64,000 nucleotides of DNA. It comes from Antedon bifida (taxonomy: Eukaryota; Echinodermata; Crinoidea; Comatulida; Antedonidae). Shown one piece after another: positions 1 through 9,835 of this stretch. The position numbers were made by a program, and so were the translations under genes. The stretch spans positions 20,149,409 through 20,213,408 of the forward strand of contig OY727093.1 of the NCBI GenBank assembly GCA_963402885.1. The letters are read 5' to 3'. Position 1 is the stretch's first letter, and each line of letters starts with the position of its first letter. The notes under the pieces were generated by a model. The model saw nothing but the letters and a program-made list of their open reading frames with translations, did no database searches and was not told the origin of the DNA.

Positions 1-225
1 AATTGGATTAAAAGATGGGTCTCGTAATTTCATCTATGCTACACTGTATATAACATAGACAGTGTCCGTAAATACTGTTATGCCTTTTATGACACAAAAT
101 TCAATTCAGCAATGTAAACATATTTAGTTCATGTCATAGGATGGCATAATAATTGTTGGCGTTCATATATTTTAACGTATGTGCATGTTGCGTTTGCGCG
201 GATAACTCAAACTTGTAAAATCTAG
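1..225 (+). repeat. 3' tail of a main-family (Helitron-like) unit
   Basis: This matches the last ~230 bp of the units in the arrays further right: a 'gggtctcgtaatttc' segment, then 'ctacactgtat', then GCGGATAAC and CTAG (222-225) followed by T. The terminal hairpin is eroded here (only 'aacttgt' remains of the first arm), so this is an older copy. It continues off the left edge of the window. Confidence 0.7.
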
Positions 226-1556
226 TATTATTCTTCTGTCTTTCTCCCTCATTTTTTGTGTATCGCGTATCTCTAAAATGGGTAAACATAACAATTCATA
301 ACTTTGCCAACATATGGACATTTACATGAAGTTGTGCACCTCCTATTTTTTAAAGACGTCATAGTTGCGCAACATGACTTTCCCTCGATTATATGAATGA
401 TCTTAGATTAAAAACCAAGCGTAATTTTTTATTGACACTTTGTGAAAATTTAAGTCATATCAAGGTTAAACTTTCTGTAGATTAAAAATAGCATGTTTCA
501 CAAAAAGTTACTCGTGCACGCGCATTTACAATTTAAAATTGCGCAAAATTATTTTCTAATCAAATTTCTACGCTGATCATGACATTTTGGGCATGTAAAA
601 AATTCCTGGGCGTGAGAATAATTTTACAGAGTATGAAAATCATGTTTTTTTTCTCAAGTCATTTTTAAAAAGATTGACATGATGTCATACAAACACGTTG
701 ATTTGGACCATTTTTTTTGAAAAAGTTACAAAATATTGTCAGAATTATGCCTATTTTGAATCTATTATAGCTCCTCATGATCAACAGTGACCTCCAATTT
801 GGTTAACGCGGTGCGCATGTAGCGTTTAAAAACATAATTTTTTGGCATGAATTATGTATTTTTACCTAATTTGAAACTATTTTGACTTAAAATATCGTCA
901 TACGAGCACGTTTTTTATGAAAAAATTATGTCTTTTATTACAGTCATAGTCTCTAAAATAAACGGTGACATTTATTTTTATTACATATTCTGTAAATATT
1001 GGATCATGCATCAATATGGCTAACTAGACATTGTGTGAAGTTGTGCACCTCCTATTTCCGCTTTAAATCATGCCACACAAACATGTTGAATTAGATAATT
1101 TGCCCGCAATTTAGTTGAAAAAGTTGTCAAAACTACAAAATATTGTCAAAATTATGCCTATTTTGAATCTATTATAGCTCCTCAGGATAAACCATGGACT
1201 CAAAATATTTTAACTTATTATGCAAGCAGATAAGTTGTAGATATGAATTCATGCAAAATTTTTACCTCTTGGATGTTATAACGTCATCGTAAGGCCACCA
1301 GAATGTGAAAAATTGGATATTTTTCTCTTTCGTCATAGCTCATCACATTTAAAAGAGCGCATCTCTGCTTATCTGTACCTCAATTTCCTCAAGATTTTAA
1401 TATTTTTTTTGTTGAATCATTTATCTTTCGCATGAGTTTATTGAAGTATAATATTTTAATGAAGTTTCATCTCTTGCATTATAGTTTTAATAGTTTTTTA
1501 ATTTCAATAATGCTCAGATTATTTTCTTCTAAAATTGCTATCTTCATGTTTCCTGT
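226..1556 (+). repeat. Main-family (Helitron-like) unit, 3' end cut by a retrotransposon
   Basis: Begins at the pyrimidine tract directly after CTAG|T of the previous unit and follows the standard unit order: 'acataac..cataactttg', 'gttgtgcacctcc', 'gacgtcat', two TTATAGCTC-type blocks and the 'taacgtcatcgtaaggccac' block. It stops at 1556, inside the segment 'ttgctatctt', where the 3' tail of the minus-strand non-LTR element begins. It lies about 12 kb from the main array. Confidence 0.65.
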
Positions 1557-1862
1557 TCAATTCAATTCAATAGACATTTATTTACAAAATCTGAATACAT
1601 AGGAAAACAAGAAACAGGATTGTACAGAATTATAAAAATATGTTTCAGAAAATGAAGGCAACAGCCCTGAAAGATGTTGGTAAACATCTTGTGTTGGGCG
1701 AGCCTTAACACAAATAAAAAAGAAAAGAAATGCATTGAAGAAAATAATAATAAATTTCATAATCTAAAATATGAATAACAGAAAAAAAATAAATCTGTTG
1801 GTACTGCAGATCGAGACATGACCGATTAATAAACATTTAATAAGTAGAAAAGGTGTATTTTT

Positions 1863-2115
1863 TTAATTTTGAGATAAGTATCTTAGGGGAAGCAGATTTG
1901 AGGGTGGTAGGTTGTTCCATAGGGTGGGTCCAGAGTAGCGAATGTTATGTTGGAAAGAATTTGTTCTATGGGAATGTATAGATAATTTATTTTTAGTACG
2001 TGTGTGATGGGAATGAAAGAAGGAATTGGAAGTAAAAAGATAACAAAGATGGTAAGGAAGGATGTTGTTTAAGGCAGAGTAGACAAAAATGGTTTGTTGA
2101 ATTAAATTGATATCA
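1863..2115 (-). pseudogene. C-terminal fragment of the CR1/L2-like polyprotein
   Basis: Minus-strand frame carrying a motif of the type 'HNIRYSGPTLWNNLP', which closes many CR1/L2/Jockey-group ORF2 proteins. It is the continuation of the frame ending at 5818: across the Penelope insertion the coding reads ...KLND / INLIQQ... without a frame change if the 4-bp duplication ATCA (2112-2115 and 5814-5817) is counted once. It stops at 1863, followed by about 280 bp of 3' UTR and the simple-repeat tail. Confidence 0.75.
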
Positions 2116-2116
2116 A

Positions 2117-3052
2117 ATGCCGCAGTTCTATCGTCGCTACGTTGATGACACAATCGTATTCATGCCAAGCCAGGTTTCAGCACAGAATTTTTTGAACACT
2201 TTGAACAATTCACACGATGCCGTTGATTTTACAATGGAAATTGCTAGAGATAACTCAATAAATTTTTTAGGTATGACTATCTCAAAAAACGATATATCTC
2301 TTGAAACCAAAGTATATAAGAAATCCACTAATAAAGGCTTACTATTACATTATGATAGCCATGTGGATATCAAACATAAACGTAATCTAATTCACACAAT
2401 GCTTAATAGGGCCTACAAATTGTCATCTACGCATGACATTTTCCTATCAGAGGTTGATAATGTAACAAAGATTTTTCAAAAGTTGAATTATCCTTTAGAT
2501 CTTATTAGTAATATTGTTAAGGCTTTCAACCAATCCATTAATACTTGTGTGACTCCTAGTAATACTAATGAAGATATGCTAACTGATGAATCTCCCCAGC
2601 CTATTAGGATTGTACTACCGTACAAGGATCAAACTTGTTGTAACACGGTTACTAAACAACTTAAACAACTTAGTGCGAAGATTGAAAATGATATTTTACC
2701 AGTATTTACTAGTCGTAAGATAGGTGACACCTTAAAACCTAAAGAAATGAAACCCAGAATCATTAATTCACAATGCGTTGTGTACAAATTTCAATGTGGT
2801 TTGTGTGATACAAACTATGTCGGTTACACTTGCCGACACCTTTACAAACGCATTAATGAACATAACAAAAGTATTATAGGCGATCACCTAAAACAACATG
2901 GCATAACTGGTGATATCTCGGAATACTTTAGAGTCTTATCTAAATGTAACAATAAGTTTGATTGCCTAATTAAGGAGATGTTGTGGATCAAAGAGATAAA
3001 ACCTACACTCAATAAACAATCGGATTCCATCAAAGCTAAATTGTTTATCTAA
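2117..3052 (+). pseudogene. Truncated Penelope ORF (RT motif C to end) in the upstream copy
   Basis: Encodes 311 residues identical to residues 502-812 of the full-length protein. It starts at an internal methionine codon just before YVDD, so it lacks RT motifs 1, 2, A and B. It keeps the complete GIY-YIG endonuclease, with a CxxC pair before YVG and the later R, E and N residues. It is a by-product of the pseudo-LTR arrangement rather than a separate gene. Whether the endonuclease part could be made alone is unknown. Confidence 0.85.
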
Positions 3053-3169
3053 CTCAGTAGGAGGAGCTAATTACCTAATTAGCCCTCAATTAGCATTTCC
3101 TGTCACCAACTTTGGTGCTTAGTGCACATAATTATTATTGTTTTGTATTCACTTGATCTTGAAAATGGT

Positions 3170-3192
3170 TCTATGATGGTACCGAAACGTCG
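3170..3192 (+). ncRNA. Degenerate hammerhead-like core in Penelope pseudo-LTR (copy 1)
   Basis: Penelope pseudo-LTRs are known to carry hammerhead ribozyme motifs (CUGAUGA ... GAAA). At this point of the 3' UTR the sequence reads 'tctatgatggtaccgaaac'. The GAAAC box is intact and GGTACC could form stem II. The CUGAUGA box reads UCUAUGA, with changes at conserved core positions. Cleavage activity is therefore doubtful. Confidence 0.35.
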
Positions 3193-3201
3193 ATCTCTCT
3201 T

Positions 3202-5640
3202 TTGTCATTAAATTTTATATTGAAATTATATAGTAAACGTCTTTTAATTCGTAATTTGAAACATGACAACCAACTTCATCTGTTCAGAAGTCTTGAGCGA
3301 TGCAGTCAAAAGCTTGTTAGTTGTGAGTCATCTCTTGACTTTCTACAACTATGTCAAAATACCGGGGTTACCCCAACATTTGCGAGAGCTGATCATACTA
3401 AACGTGAACGTTGGAGAACATCTTCTAAGAAGTTTGAACAGAATATCATTGAGGAGGAAATTAAGCTTAAATGTAAACACCTAAAGGAACTGAGAAAGAC
3501 GATGAACAAATTGTACCTGGATATTAAGAACATGTGTTCTTCTTTTCGATACATCTGTATACTTAAAACGATAACAGAACTAAGGATAAAACAAATGGAC
3601 GGTGAACTGCGGAATCACTCCAAGAAGATCGCACGCCTATTATACAAGGATCGAGACATAGACGAACACATTACCAACTTATCTTCGTACCAGCTTTCCT
3701 TCTTCCAAAAACTGGTTCTTAGTCGTGGCTTACAGTTCGCCTTACCACATCAATCACAACGTAGGGAAATTTTAGCCAACTTTGAAAAGGCTTACTGGCG
3801 TGTCGAGAAGAAACTAAATAATGAGGATATGAAGGAGCTCACATCAGCAACTTTAAAGTCGATTGCTCTAAACTACATCGAACGCAAGGACCAATCTCCA
3901 CCTAGGTCCCTGAAAAGAGCATTGGGACAATTGAAGAAAAGGGATGACATTGTCATTACTAAACCTGACAAAGGTTCCGGAGTCGTTATCATGGATAAAC
4001 ATCATTATGACCAACTTCTTAGACAATCGTCTATAAACAACACATCTAAGTTTATACCCGTAAGTAAGACACAACCTAAGTCTAGAGGTAGACCAATTAA
4101 GCATTTCCATCCTCTCTTAGAAAAGGAGAAGCAACTATCTAATATTGTTCGTAATATACTACCGAAGGAAGTAGCATCTACACTAACATCACAAGGCTCG
4201 AGGTTAGCCCATCTGTATGGTCTTCCCAAGACGCACAAAGAAAATCTATCTATTAGGCCAATACTCTCAGCCACTGGCACTTACAATTTTAAATTAGCAC
4301 AATGGTTAGATGAGAAGCTAAAACCATTAGCCAGCAACGAATACTCTATACCAGACATTTTTGATTTTGCTAAAGAGTTACGTTCTACTGAAATTGGTTC
4401 AGATGATGTTCTGGTCTCTTACGACGTAGTTTCTCTATTCACCAATGTTCCACTTGATGAGACCATTAACATTCTTGTTCATAAGGCCTTTAAAGATGAC
4501 TGGTTTAACTCTGAACACGGTTTATCTATCGATAAACAAGGTCTTAAGGACCTACTTACAATTGCGACCAAAAATCAACTTTTCCAATATGATGGTGATC
4601 TATACGAGCAGGTTGATGGCGTAGCCATGGGTTCACCGCTTGGACCACTGATGGCAAATGTTTTCATGTGTTACATTGAAGATACCTTACAAGCAACAGG
4701 GAAAATGCCGCAGTTCTATCGTCGCTACGTTGATGACACAATCGTATTCATGCCAAGCCAGGTTTCAGCACAGAATTTTTTGAACACTTTGAACAATTCA
4801 CACGATGCCGTTGATTTTACAATGGAAATTGCTAGAGATAACTCAATAAATTTTTTAGGTATGACTATCTCAAAAAACGATATATCTCTTGAAACCAAAG
4901 TATATAAGAAATCCACTAATAAAGGCTTACTATTACATTATGATAGCCATGTGGATATCAAACATAAACGTAATCTAATTCACACAATGCTTAATAGGGC
5001 CTACAAATTGTCATCTACGCATGACATTTTCCTATCAGAGGTTGATAATGTAACAAAGATTTTTCAAAAGTTGAATTATCCTTTAGATCTTATTAGTAAT
5101 ATTGTTAAGGCTTTCAACCAATCCATTAATACTTGTGTGACTCCTAGTAATACTAATGAAGATATGCTAACTGATGAATCTCCCCAGCCTATTAGGATTG
5201 TACTACCGTACAAGGATCAAACTTGTTGTAACACGGTTACTAAACAACTTAAACAACTTAGTGCGAAGATTGAAAATGATATTTTACCAGTATTTACTAG
5301 TCGTAAGATAGGTGACACCTTAAAACCTAAAGAAATGAAACCCAGAATCATTAATTCACAATGCGTTGTGTACAAATTTCAATGTGGTTTGTGTGATACA
5401 AACTATGTCGGTTACACTTGCCGACACCTTTACAAACGCATTAATGAACATAACAAAAGTATTATAGGCGATCACCTAAAACAACATGGCATAACTGGTG
5501 ATATCTCGGAATACTTTAGAGTCTTATCTAAATGTAACAATAAGTTTGATTGCCTAATTAAGGAGATGTTGTGGATCAAAGAGATAAAACCTACACTCAA
5601 TAAACAATCGGATTCCATCAAAGCTAAATTGTTTATCTAA
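3202..5640 (+). CDS. Penelope-like reverse transcriptase with C-terminal GIY-YIG endonuclease
   Basis: Single open frame, 812 codons. Its product would copy the element RNA at a target nick made by its own endonuclease. Visible order: a basic N-terminal region with a 'CQNTGVTPTF' motif (about 51-60) as in other Penelope proteins; RT fingers with KPDKGSGVVIMD (254-265) and LYGLPKTH (338-345); motif A SYDVVSLFTN (406-415); motif B GVAMGSPLGP (473-482); catalytic YVDD (509-512); motif D/E INFLGMTI (549-556); then GIY-YIG with CGLC (728-731), YVG (735-737), R746 and the distal E788 and N800. All expected catalytic residues are present. The position 3202 codon is TTG, and the first in-frame ATG is codon 101 (3502). 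The first about 8 codons lie in the 3' UTR of the upstream copy, so real initiation may be non-ATG or the start may be lost. Confidence 0.9.
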   Translation: MSLNFILKLYSKRLLIRNLKHDNQLHLFRSLERCSQKLVSCESSLDFLQLCQNTGVTPTFARADHTKRERWRTSSKKFEQNIIEEEIKLKCKHLKELRKTMNKLYLDIKNMCSSFRYICILKTITELRIKQMDGELRNHSKKIARLLYKDRDIDEHITNLSSYQLSFFQKLVLSRGLQFALPHQSQRREILANFEKAYWRVEKKLNNEDMKELTSATLKSIALNYIERKDQSPPRSLKRALGQLKKRDDIVITKPDKGSGVVIMDKHHYDQLLRQSSINNTSKFIPVSKTQPKSRGRPIKHFHPLLEKEKQLSNIVRNILPKEVASTLTSQGSRLAHLYGLPKTHKENLSIRPILSATGTYNFKLAQWLDEKLKPLASNEYSIPDIFDFAKELRSTEIGSDDVLVSYDVVSLFTNVPLDETINILVHKAFKDDWFNSEHGLSIDKQGLKDLLTIATKNQLFQYDGDLYEQVDGVAMGSPLGPLMANVFMCYIEDTLQATGKMPQFYRRYVDDTIVFMPSQVSAQNFLNTLNNSHDAVDFTMEIARDNSINFLGMTISKNDISLETKVYKKSTNKGLLLHYDSHVDIKHKRNLIHTMLNRAYKLSSTHDIFLSEVDNVTKIFQKLNYPLDLISNIVKAFNQSINTCVTPSNTNEDMLTDESPQPIRIVLPYKDQTCCNTVTKQLKQLSAKIENDILPVFTSRKIGDTLKPKEMKPRIINSQCVVYKFQCGLCDTNYVGYTCRHLYKRINEHNKSIIGDHLKQHGITGDISEYFRVLSKCNNKFDCLIKEMLWIKEIKPTLNKQSDSIKAKLFI

Positions 5641-5813
5641 CTCAGTAGGAGGAGCTAATTACCTAATTAGCCCTCAATTAGCATTTCCTGTCACCAACTT
5701 TGGTGCTTAGTGCACATAATTATTATTGTTTTGTATTCACTTGATCTTGAAAATGGTTCTATGATGGTACCGAAACGTCGATCTCTCTTTTTGTCATTAA
5801 ATTTTATATTGAA
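4704..5813 (+). repeat. Penelope pseudo-LTR, downstream copy
   Basis: 3' part of the full-length element, matching 2116-3225. It ends at 'ttatattgaa', immediately before ATCA and the resumed non-LTR sequence. It differs from the upstream copy by one extra T in the run at 5788-5792. Confidence 0.88.
5759..5781 (+). ncRNA. Degenerate hammerhead-like core in Penelope pseudo-LTR (copy 2)
   Basis: Same sequence as 3170-3192, at the same distance from the stop codon. The GAAAC box is present and the CUGAUGA box is changed in the same way. The loss therefore predates this insertion, or the motif was never canonical. Confidence 0.35.
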
Positions 5814-5817
5814 ATCA

Positions 5818-7200
5818 TTAAGTTTGATGAGATTAAGATTTGAAAATAAATGAGAGAAATGGGAAAGCGGAGGCGCGCCAGATATAATTCTGATAGCCTT
5901 CTTTTGGAGGGTATGCAATTTATTAAGGTTTGTGGGGTATGCGTTGCACCAAACAATATTACAAATATAATAATAACTCAAATAGGGAAGAATCATAGAG
6001 CAATACAGGATGCGTAGGATATTAGGGGGTAAATATGAAGACAAACGAAAAAAAATACCAAGGCTTTTGGAAATTTTGTTTTCAGTTACACTAATGTGTG
6101 TTTTCCACGTCAGGCCAGAGTCAAGATGACACCTAAGAATTTTTCTGATTGAACAGAGGGGATGTTTATATTTTCAATGGTAATATTGTATAGTGATGGG
6201 TCAACATTTTTTAACTTCTGGGGAGTCCCAAACAGGATGAAGTTACATTTGTTATGGTTTATAGAAAGTTTATTAGCAGCAAAGTATTGGGACAACATCT
6301 GTAGGTGGGAGTTGGTAGTATTAAACAGAGATTGGATTTCAGGGTGAGAATAAGTGACAGTTGTGTCAGCGTATAGGTAAAAATCAAGTAATGGGGAAGA
6401 AAGATAGATATCGTTAATGTACAGAATAAATAAAAGGGGACCGAGTAAGGAGCCTTGAGGAATACCACAAGTTACATGATTGAAATTAGAGATTGAATTG
6501 GAGAATTTTGTGCATTGGACACGATTAAAGAGGTAACTTTATTGATTTAATGCAGGGCCACGGATTCCATAGTGAGATAATTTGAATAAGAGTATAATTG
6601 TGATCAATTGTATCGAAGGCCTTGGAGAGGTCTATAAAAATTCCTAATGTGAGGTGACGGTCTTCGAAACCATCTACAATTTTATTAGTTAGGTCGATTA
6701 GAGCTGATGCAGTATTGTGGCTTTTTCTGAATCCAAATTGTTTTTTGTAGAGAATGTTGTATTTATTTATGAATGAGGACGTAGGTATATAAATCACTCT
6801 CTCCAAGGCTTTCGAGAAAATTGAAAGAATTGAGATAGGACGATAGTTGGAGAGATCAGATTTGTTTCCGGACTTATAAATAGGAGTCATGCGCGCTATC
6901 TTCATCCTGTCTGGGAACACACCATTAGTTAAAACAAGATTAAAAATATGGGATAAAGGAAAGGAAATCAAATTGGCGACATATTTAATGGGTTTAGTTT
7001 TAAAATCATCAATGCCAGGGGATTTGTTTGTTTCAAAGGATGTGATAATTTTTATAACTTCCGTCTCATCAACTGGATTAAGAAATAAAGAATTATGAGT
7101 TGGATTTGGCAGAAAGTCTTTAAATGACTTGTTGACATGGGGAATTTTGTTAGCAAGGGAGGGACCGATTTCTACAAAGTATTTGCATCTTCAGTTCACC
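5818..7200 (-). pseudogene. Reverse transcriptase domain of the CR1/L2-like relic
   Basis: Minus-strand pieces of one RT in broken frames. The fingers region carries 'NKSPGIDDF' (about 7030) and 'NYRPISIL' (about 6835). Motif A is FIDLSKAFDTIDH (about 6590-6630), motif B GIPQGSLLGPL (about 6432-6465). The motif C region reads YADTT (about 6357-6375), where the family has YADD, so the second catalytic aspartate is missing. Next come a thumb with 'NHNKCNFILFG' and KFLGVI (6298-6130), and a C-terminal connection with 'LHTLQKKAIRII' (about 5890-5925). The frame shifts after motif A (around 6560) and elsewhere. Dead copy. Confidence 0.85.
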
Positions 7201-7461
7201 GTTACAGTTGATAGAGATATCAGAGTTTCGATTATTGGGGTTTTTGAGTAGTGAATTGATGGTTTTCCAGGTTGCCTTGATATTATTTTTATGTTTAATG
7301 AAAGTGTCCTTGTAATGTAATTTTTTAGCCAGTTTGATCAAAGTATTTAGTTTATTGCGAAATTTTTTGTATGTTTTTTCATTGGCGACAGAAGGACAGT
7401 GGAGGAATTTAGAATAAAGTTTGTGTTTATATTTAACTGAATTTAGCAATCCATTAGTCAT
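7150..7461 (-). pseudogene. Endonuclease-RT linker of the CR1/L2-like relic
   Basis: Lysine-rich helical stretch of about 100 residues with 'WMTNGLLNS' at its start (reading just upstream of 7461) and 'TWKTINSLL' near its end. This is the usual linker between APE endonuclease and RT in CR1/L2/Jockey elements. An A/T run around 7475-7495 separates it by a frameshift from the endonuclease upstream. Confidence 0.75.
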
Positions 7462-7492
7462 CCAGGATTTTATTTTATTTTTCTTTTTTTTT

Positions 7493-8265
7493 TTATTTTT
7501 GGAGGGGAAAGTGTTGATTATAAAGTGATTTTAATTTATTGTCAAAATTGTTATATGCAGTGTTGGGATCATGAGTGTTTATAACTTCAAGCCATTGTTG
7601 TGAAGCCACATCAATGCGAAAGTTTTCCAGGGATGTATAGTTTATTTTTCTAAACTCATGAATTTCTTCCCTATCTGAGCCAGTTGGAATATTATTAATA
7701 AAAGAAATATTGAAAATAGGAAGATGATCAGAGATATCACAATACAGTAAACCACTTATGTTGTGATGATCGAACTGATTTGTAAAAATGTTGTCAAGCA
7801 GAGTAGCAGTGGTTTTAGATATACGGGATGGTTTGTGAATACATGGAAGGTAATGGTTACTAAACAGTGAATTTATAAAATGGCAGGCTTCATTATCAAA
7901 TTCATATTTGAGAATGTCAATATTGAAATCGCCAAGGATATACACAATCTTGTTTTCTTTGGATAATGTGGAAAGAACAGAATCTAATTCATCTGAAAAT
8001 ATGTTTGGGTCAAAAGAGGGGGGCCTATAAACTGTTCCAATAACTATGTTTTTTAAATTTGGTCTGGTAATTTCGATAAAAATGATTCGCATGTAGAGGG
8101 GTGTAGAGTCAAGTAATTTCTTGTGGAATACTGAAGGCTATCACCGACTTTATGGTCTCTGTGATTTGCAGTAAAATGGTAATTAGGGAGCTGTACAAGA
8201 GGGTTATCATATTTAAGCCAGGTTTCACTTACACCAATGACATCAAATTGATGCTTTGTTGCTTC
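7493..8265 (-). pseudogene. APE-type endonuclease, main part, of the CR1/L2-like relic
   Basis: Minus-strand frame. 'FDVIGVSETWL' (about 8240-8208) holds the conserved glutamate region, 'VYRPP' follows (about 8030), 'GDFNIDIL' is the D-x-N motif (about 7930), and 'SDHLPIF' is the catalytic SDH motif (about 7735). A frameshift lies between about 8120 and 8135. The preceding N-terminal part is at 9836-10078, on the other side of the Harbinger-like insert. Confidence 0.85.
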
Positions 8266-8689
8266 TAAGGGTCTGTTTCTGCTGCATAACGCAATTTAAC
8301 CGGTTATTTTAAAATAGATTAAAAATAGATAACAATAACAAGACCGCGTTTCTGCTCAATTTGTGCTCCGAAATAACCGGTTAAATCTATGGGTGGTCGT
8401 CGAGCAAAACGTCATCATTACCCAAAATGCAATACACTCAGACGGAAGTAGTAAGTTGGCTGTTTGTTTACATCGACGTCAGTACACACGTGTGTGATAT
8501 CATGTTGTCTCCGACCAGGTCTACACGTTTTGTTTTTTGTAAAGCCTACTTAATATCGCTAATAAAATTAATTCTCATGGAACCTTCAATAACATGGGGA
8601 GGGTTGTGCAGCGCCCGATCGCCTAGGATAATTATTATCTAGCCTAATTCCTCAAAAAGGCGATGTCACACGGCCCTTCCCACGTGAAC

Positions 8690-8870
8690 GACTGTTGTCT
8701 TTCGCGAGCGCGGTCCTACTAAACACCAAACGGAAACAAAAACGAGACTCAGAATGTTGCAATACCTACCAAACGAAAGTAGATAATTCTTAATTAATTA
8801 TGAAAACCCAACTTATATAGCAAAAATCGTCCGAATTTATGTTAAAAACGATGAGTTTAGCCACAAACGA
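8690..8870. repeat. Left arm of an internal inverted duplication in the Harbinger-like element
   Basis: Reverse complement of about 9160-9320. Shared blocks include 'taattaattatgaaaaccca', 'atcgtccgaatttatg', 'cattctgag' (inverted) and 'ttcgcgagcg'. The right arm overlaps the 3' part of the Myb-like ORF, so part of that coding region has been copied in inverse orientation. Confidence 0.7.
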
Positions 8871-9159
8871 GAGTATCCAAGTCATAGAATATCGCACGCA
8901 CATAGTGCCTTTAATAGAATAATGAGTATTGAACATTATTTCGTATATTTATGTACTAGCATAAATAATAACACATTTCTATGCTTAATAAAATCATATT
9001 TAATATATTATCAAAGGCTCTGATAACCTTTGTTTTCGGTCGATGTGATGTTTTTCTAAAAAATTATATTATGTAAAACGATCAAAGTAAGATTGTTCAT
9101 TGTTCTCCTATTAAAGGCACTAAGGGCGTGCCATAAATACGCTCGTTTGGTATCAGTTT

Positions 9160-9320
9160 TTGTTGCTAAATTCATCGTTTTTAACATAAATTCGGACGAT
9201 TTTTGCTATAAAATTTGGGTTTTCATAATTAATTAACCATTATCTATTCTCGCTTGGTAGGTATTTGCAACATTCTGAGTCCCTTTTGTTTATAGGACCA
9301 TACCCTTCGCGAGCGTGTAG
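9160..9320. repeat. Right arm of the internal inverted duplication
   Basis: Partner of 8690-8870, separated by about 290 bp. It includes the C-terminal codons of the Myb-like ORF and downstream sequence. The arms have diverged by scattered substitutions and small indels, so the duplication is not very recent. Confidence 0.7.
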
Positions 9321-9503
9321 GCCTATTAACGCCTCAAATTGTTTAGCTTGGGTAGTTTGGAACTCCACTCCGAATTCCTCTTTTACTTTCGCAAAAATGC
9401 TCTTATATATCTGTGAATCTTTTCTATTGCCTGCCATCCTTCCCCGTACTTTCTCTTCCCCCCACAACTGAATAACATATCTTGTGATTTCATTCATCCA
9501 CAT
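9240..9503 (-). pseudogene. Myb/SANT-like DNA-binding protein fragment of Harbinger type
   Basis: 87 codons on the minus strand with the spacing of the Myb/trihelix-like domain that accompanies Harbinger transposases: an N-terminal 'LWGEEKVRGRM', then 'NRKDSQIYKSIFAKV' and 'TTQAKQFEALIGLHAREGYG'. Family role: binds subterminal repeats and helps the transposase. It is probably one exon or a remnant. No transposase ORF is nearby. The ORF's 3' part is duplicated in inverse orientation at 8690-8870. Confidence 0.55.
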
Positions 9504-9835
9504 GCATGTTCACTTCTTCGTTCGACTGTCAAAACCACGAGGAAAACACACATGGTTCGCGACGGTATCTGACCCGGGGTCACAACTGTCAATCAAATAA
9601 CCGTTATTTCGTGTTGCAGCTAAGAATTGCTCAGCAATAACCGGTTAAACGGCGTTCTAACACCGATTTAAATTGGTGTTTTTAACCGGTTATTTTGCGC
9701 TGCCTTTTAACCGGTTACCACAAATTTGTCCTGTTTCTGCTGCCAAGAAAATGGAGTTAATTTATTCACACCAATTTTAATTTATTCACACCGATTTTAA
9801 CCGGTTATTTTGTATGCAGCAGAAACAGGCCCTAA

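Larger units (their letters stand above)
2116..3225 (+). repeat. Penelope pseudo-LTR, upstream copy
   Basis: Matches 4704-5813. The copy begins in the middle of the coding region, at reverse transcriptase motif C (just before the YVDD codons), and runs through the GIY-YIG domain, stop codon and about 170 bp of 3' UTR to the junction with the full copy at about 3225. The UTR carries the hammerhead-like stretch at 3170-3192. Confidence 0.88.
2116..5813 (+). mobile_element. Penelope-like retroelement (RT plus GIY-YIG), near-intact, with partial tandem copy
   Basis: A full-length element (about 3226-5813) preceded head-to-tail by a 1.1-kb partial copy (2116-3225). This is the usual Penelope arrangement, in which the partial upstream copy acts as a pseudo-LTR. 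I found only one difference between the copies, a T run of 4 (3200-3203) versus 5 (5788-5792). Flanking ATCA at 2112-2115 and 5814-5817 is a likely 4-bp target duplication. The near-identity of the copies and the open 812-codon frame point to a recent insertion. It sits in opposite orientation inside the older non-LTR relic. Confidence 0.9.
8269..9832 (-). mobile_element. Harbinger-like DNA transposon, degenerate, 1564 bp
   Basis: Ends are near-perfect inverted repeats: left GGGTCTGTTTCTGCTGCATA, right (inverted) GGGCCTGTTTCTGCTGCATA. The target duplication is TAA (8266-8268 and 9833-9835), which fits PIF/Harbinger's 3-bp TWA target. It contains a Myb/SANT-like ORF (9240-9503) but no visible DDE transposase. 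AACCGGTT palindromes recur near both ends. Removing it with one TAA rejoins the surrounding endonuclease frame (...QIKQLL/EATKHQFDV...). Confidence 0.8.

Noticed and set aside
2137-2328. Minus-strand ORF repeated at 4725-4916
   Set aside because: Antisense shadow of the Penelope RT coding sequence.
8427-8642. 71-codon ORF inside the Harbinger-like element
   Set aside because: No similarity to Harbinger proteins; probably chance.
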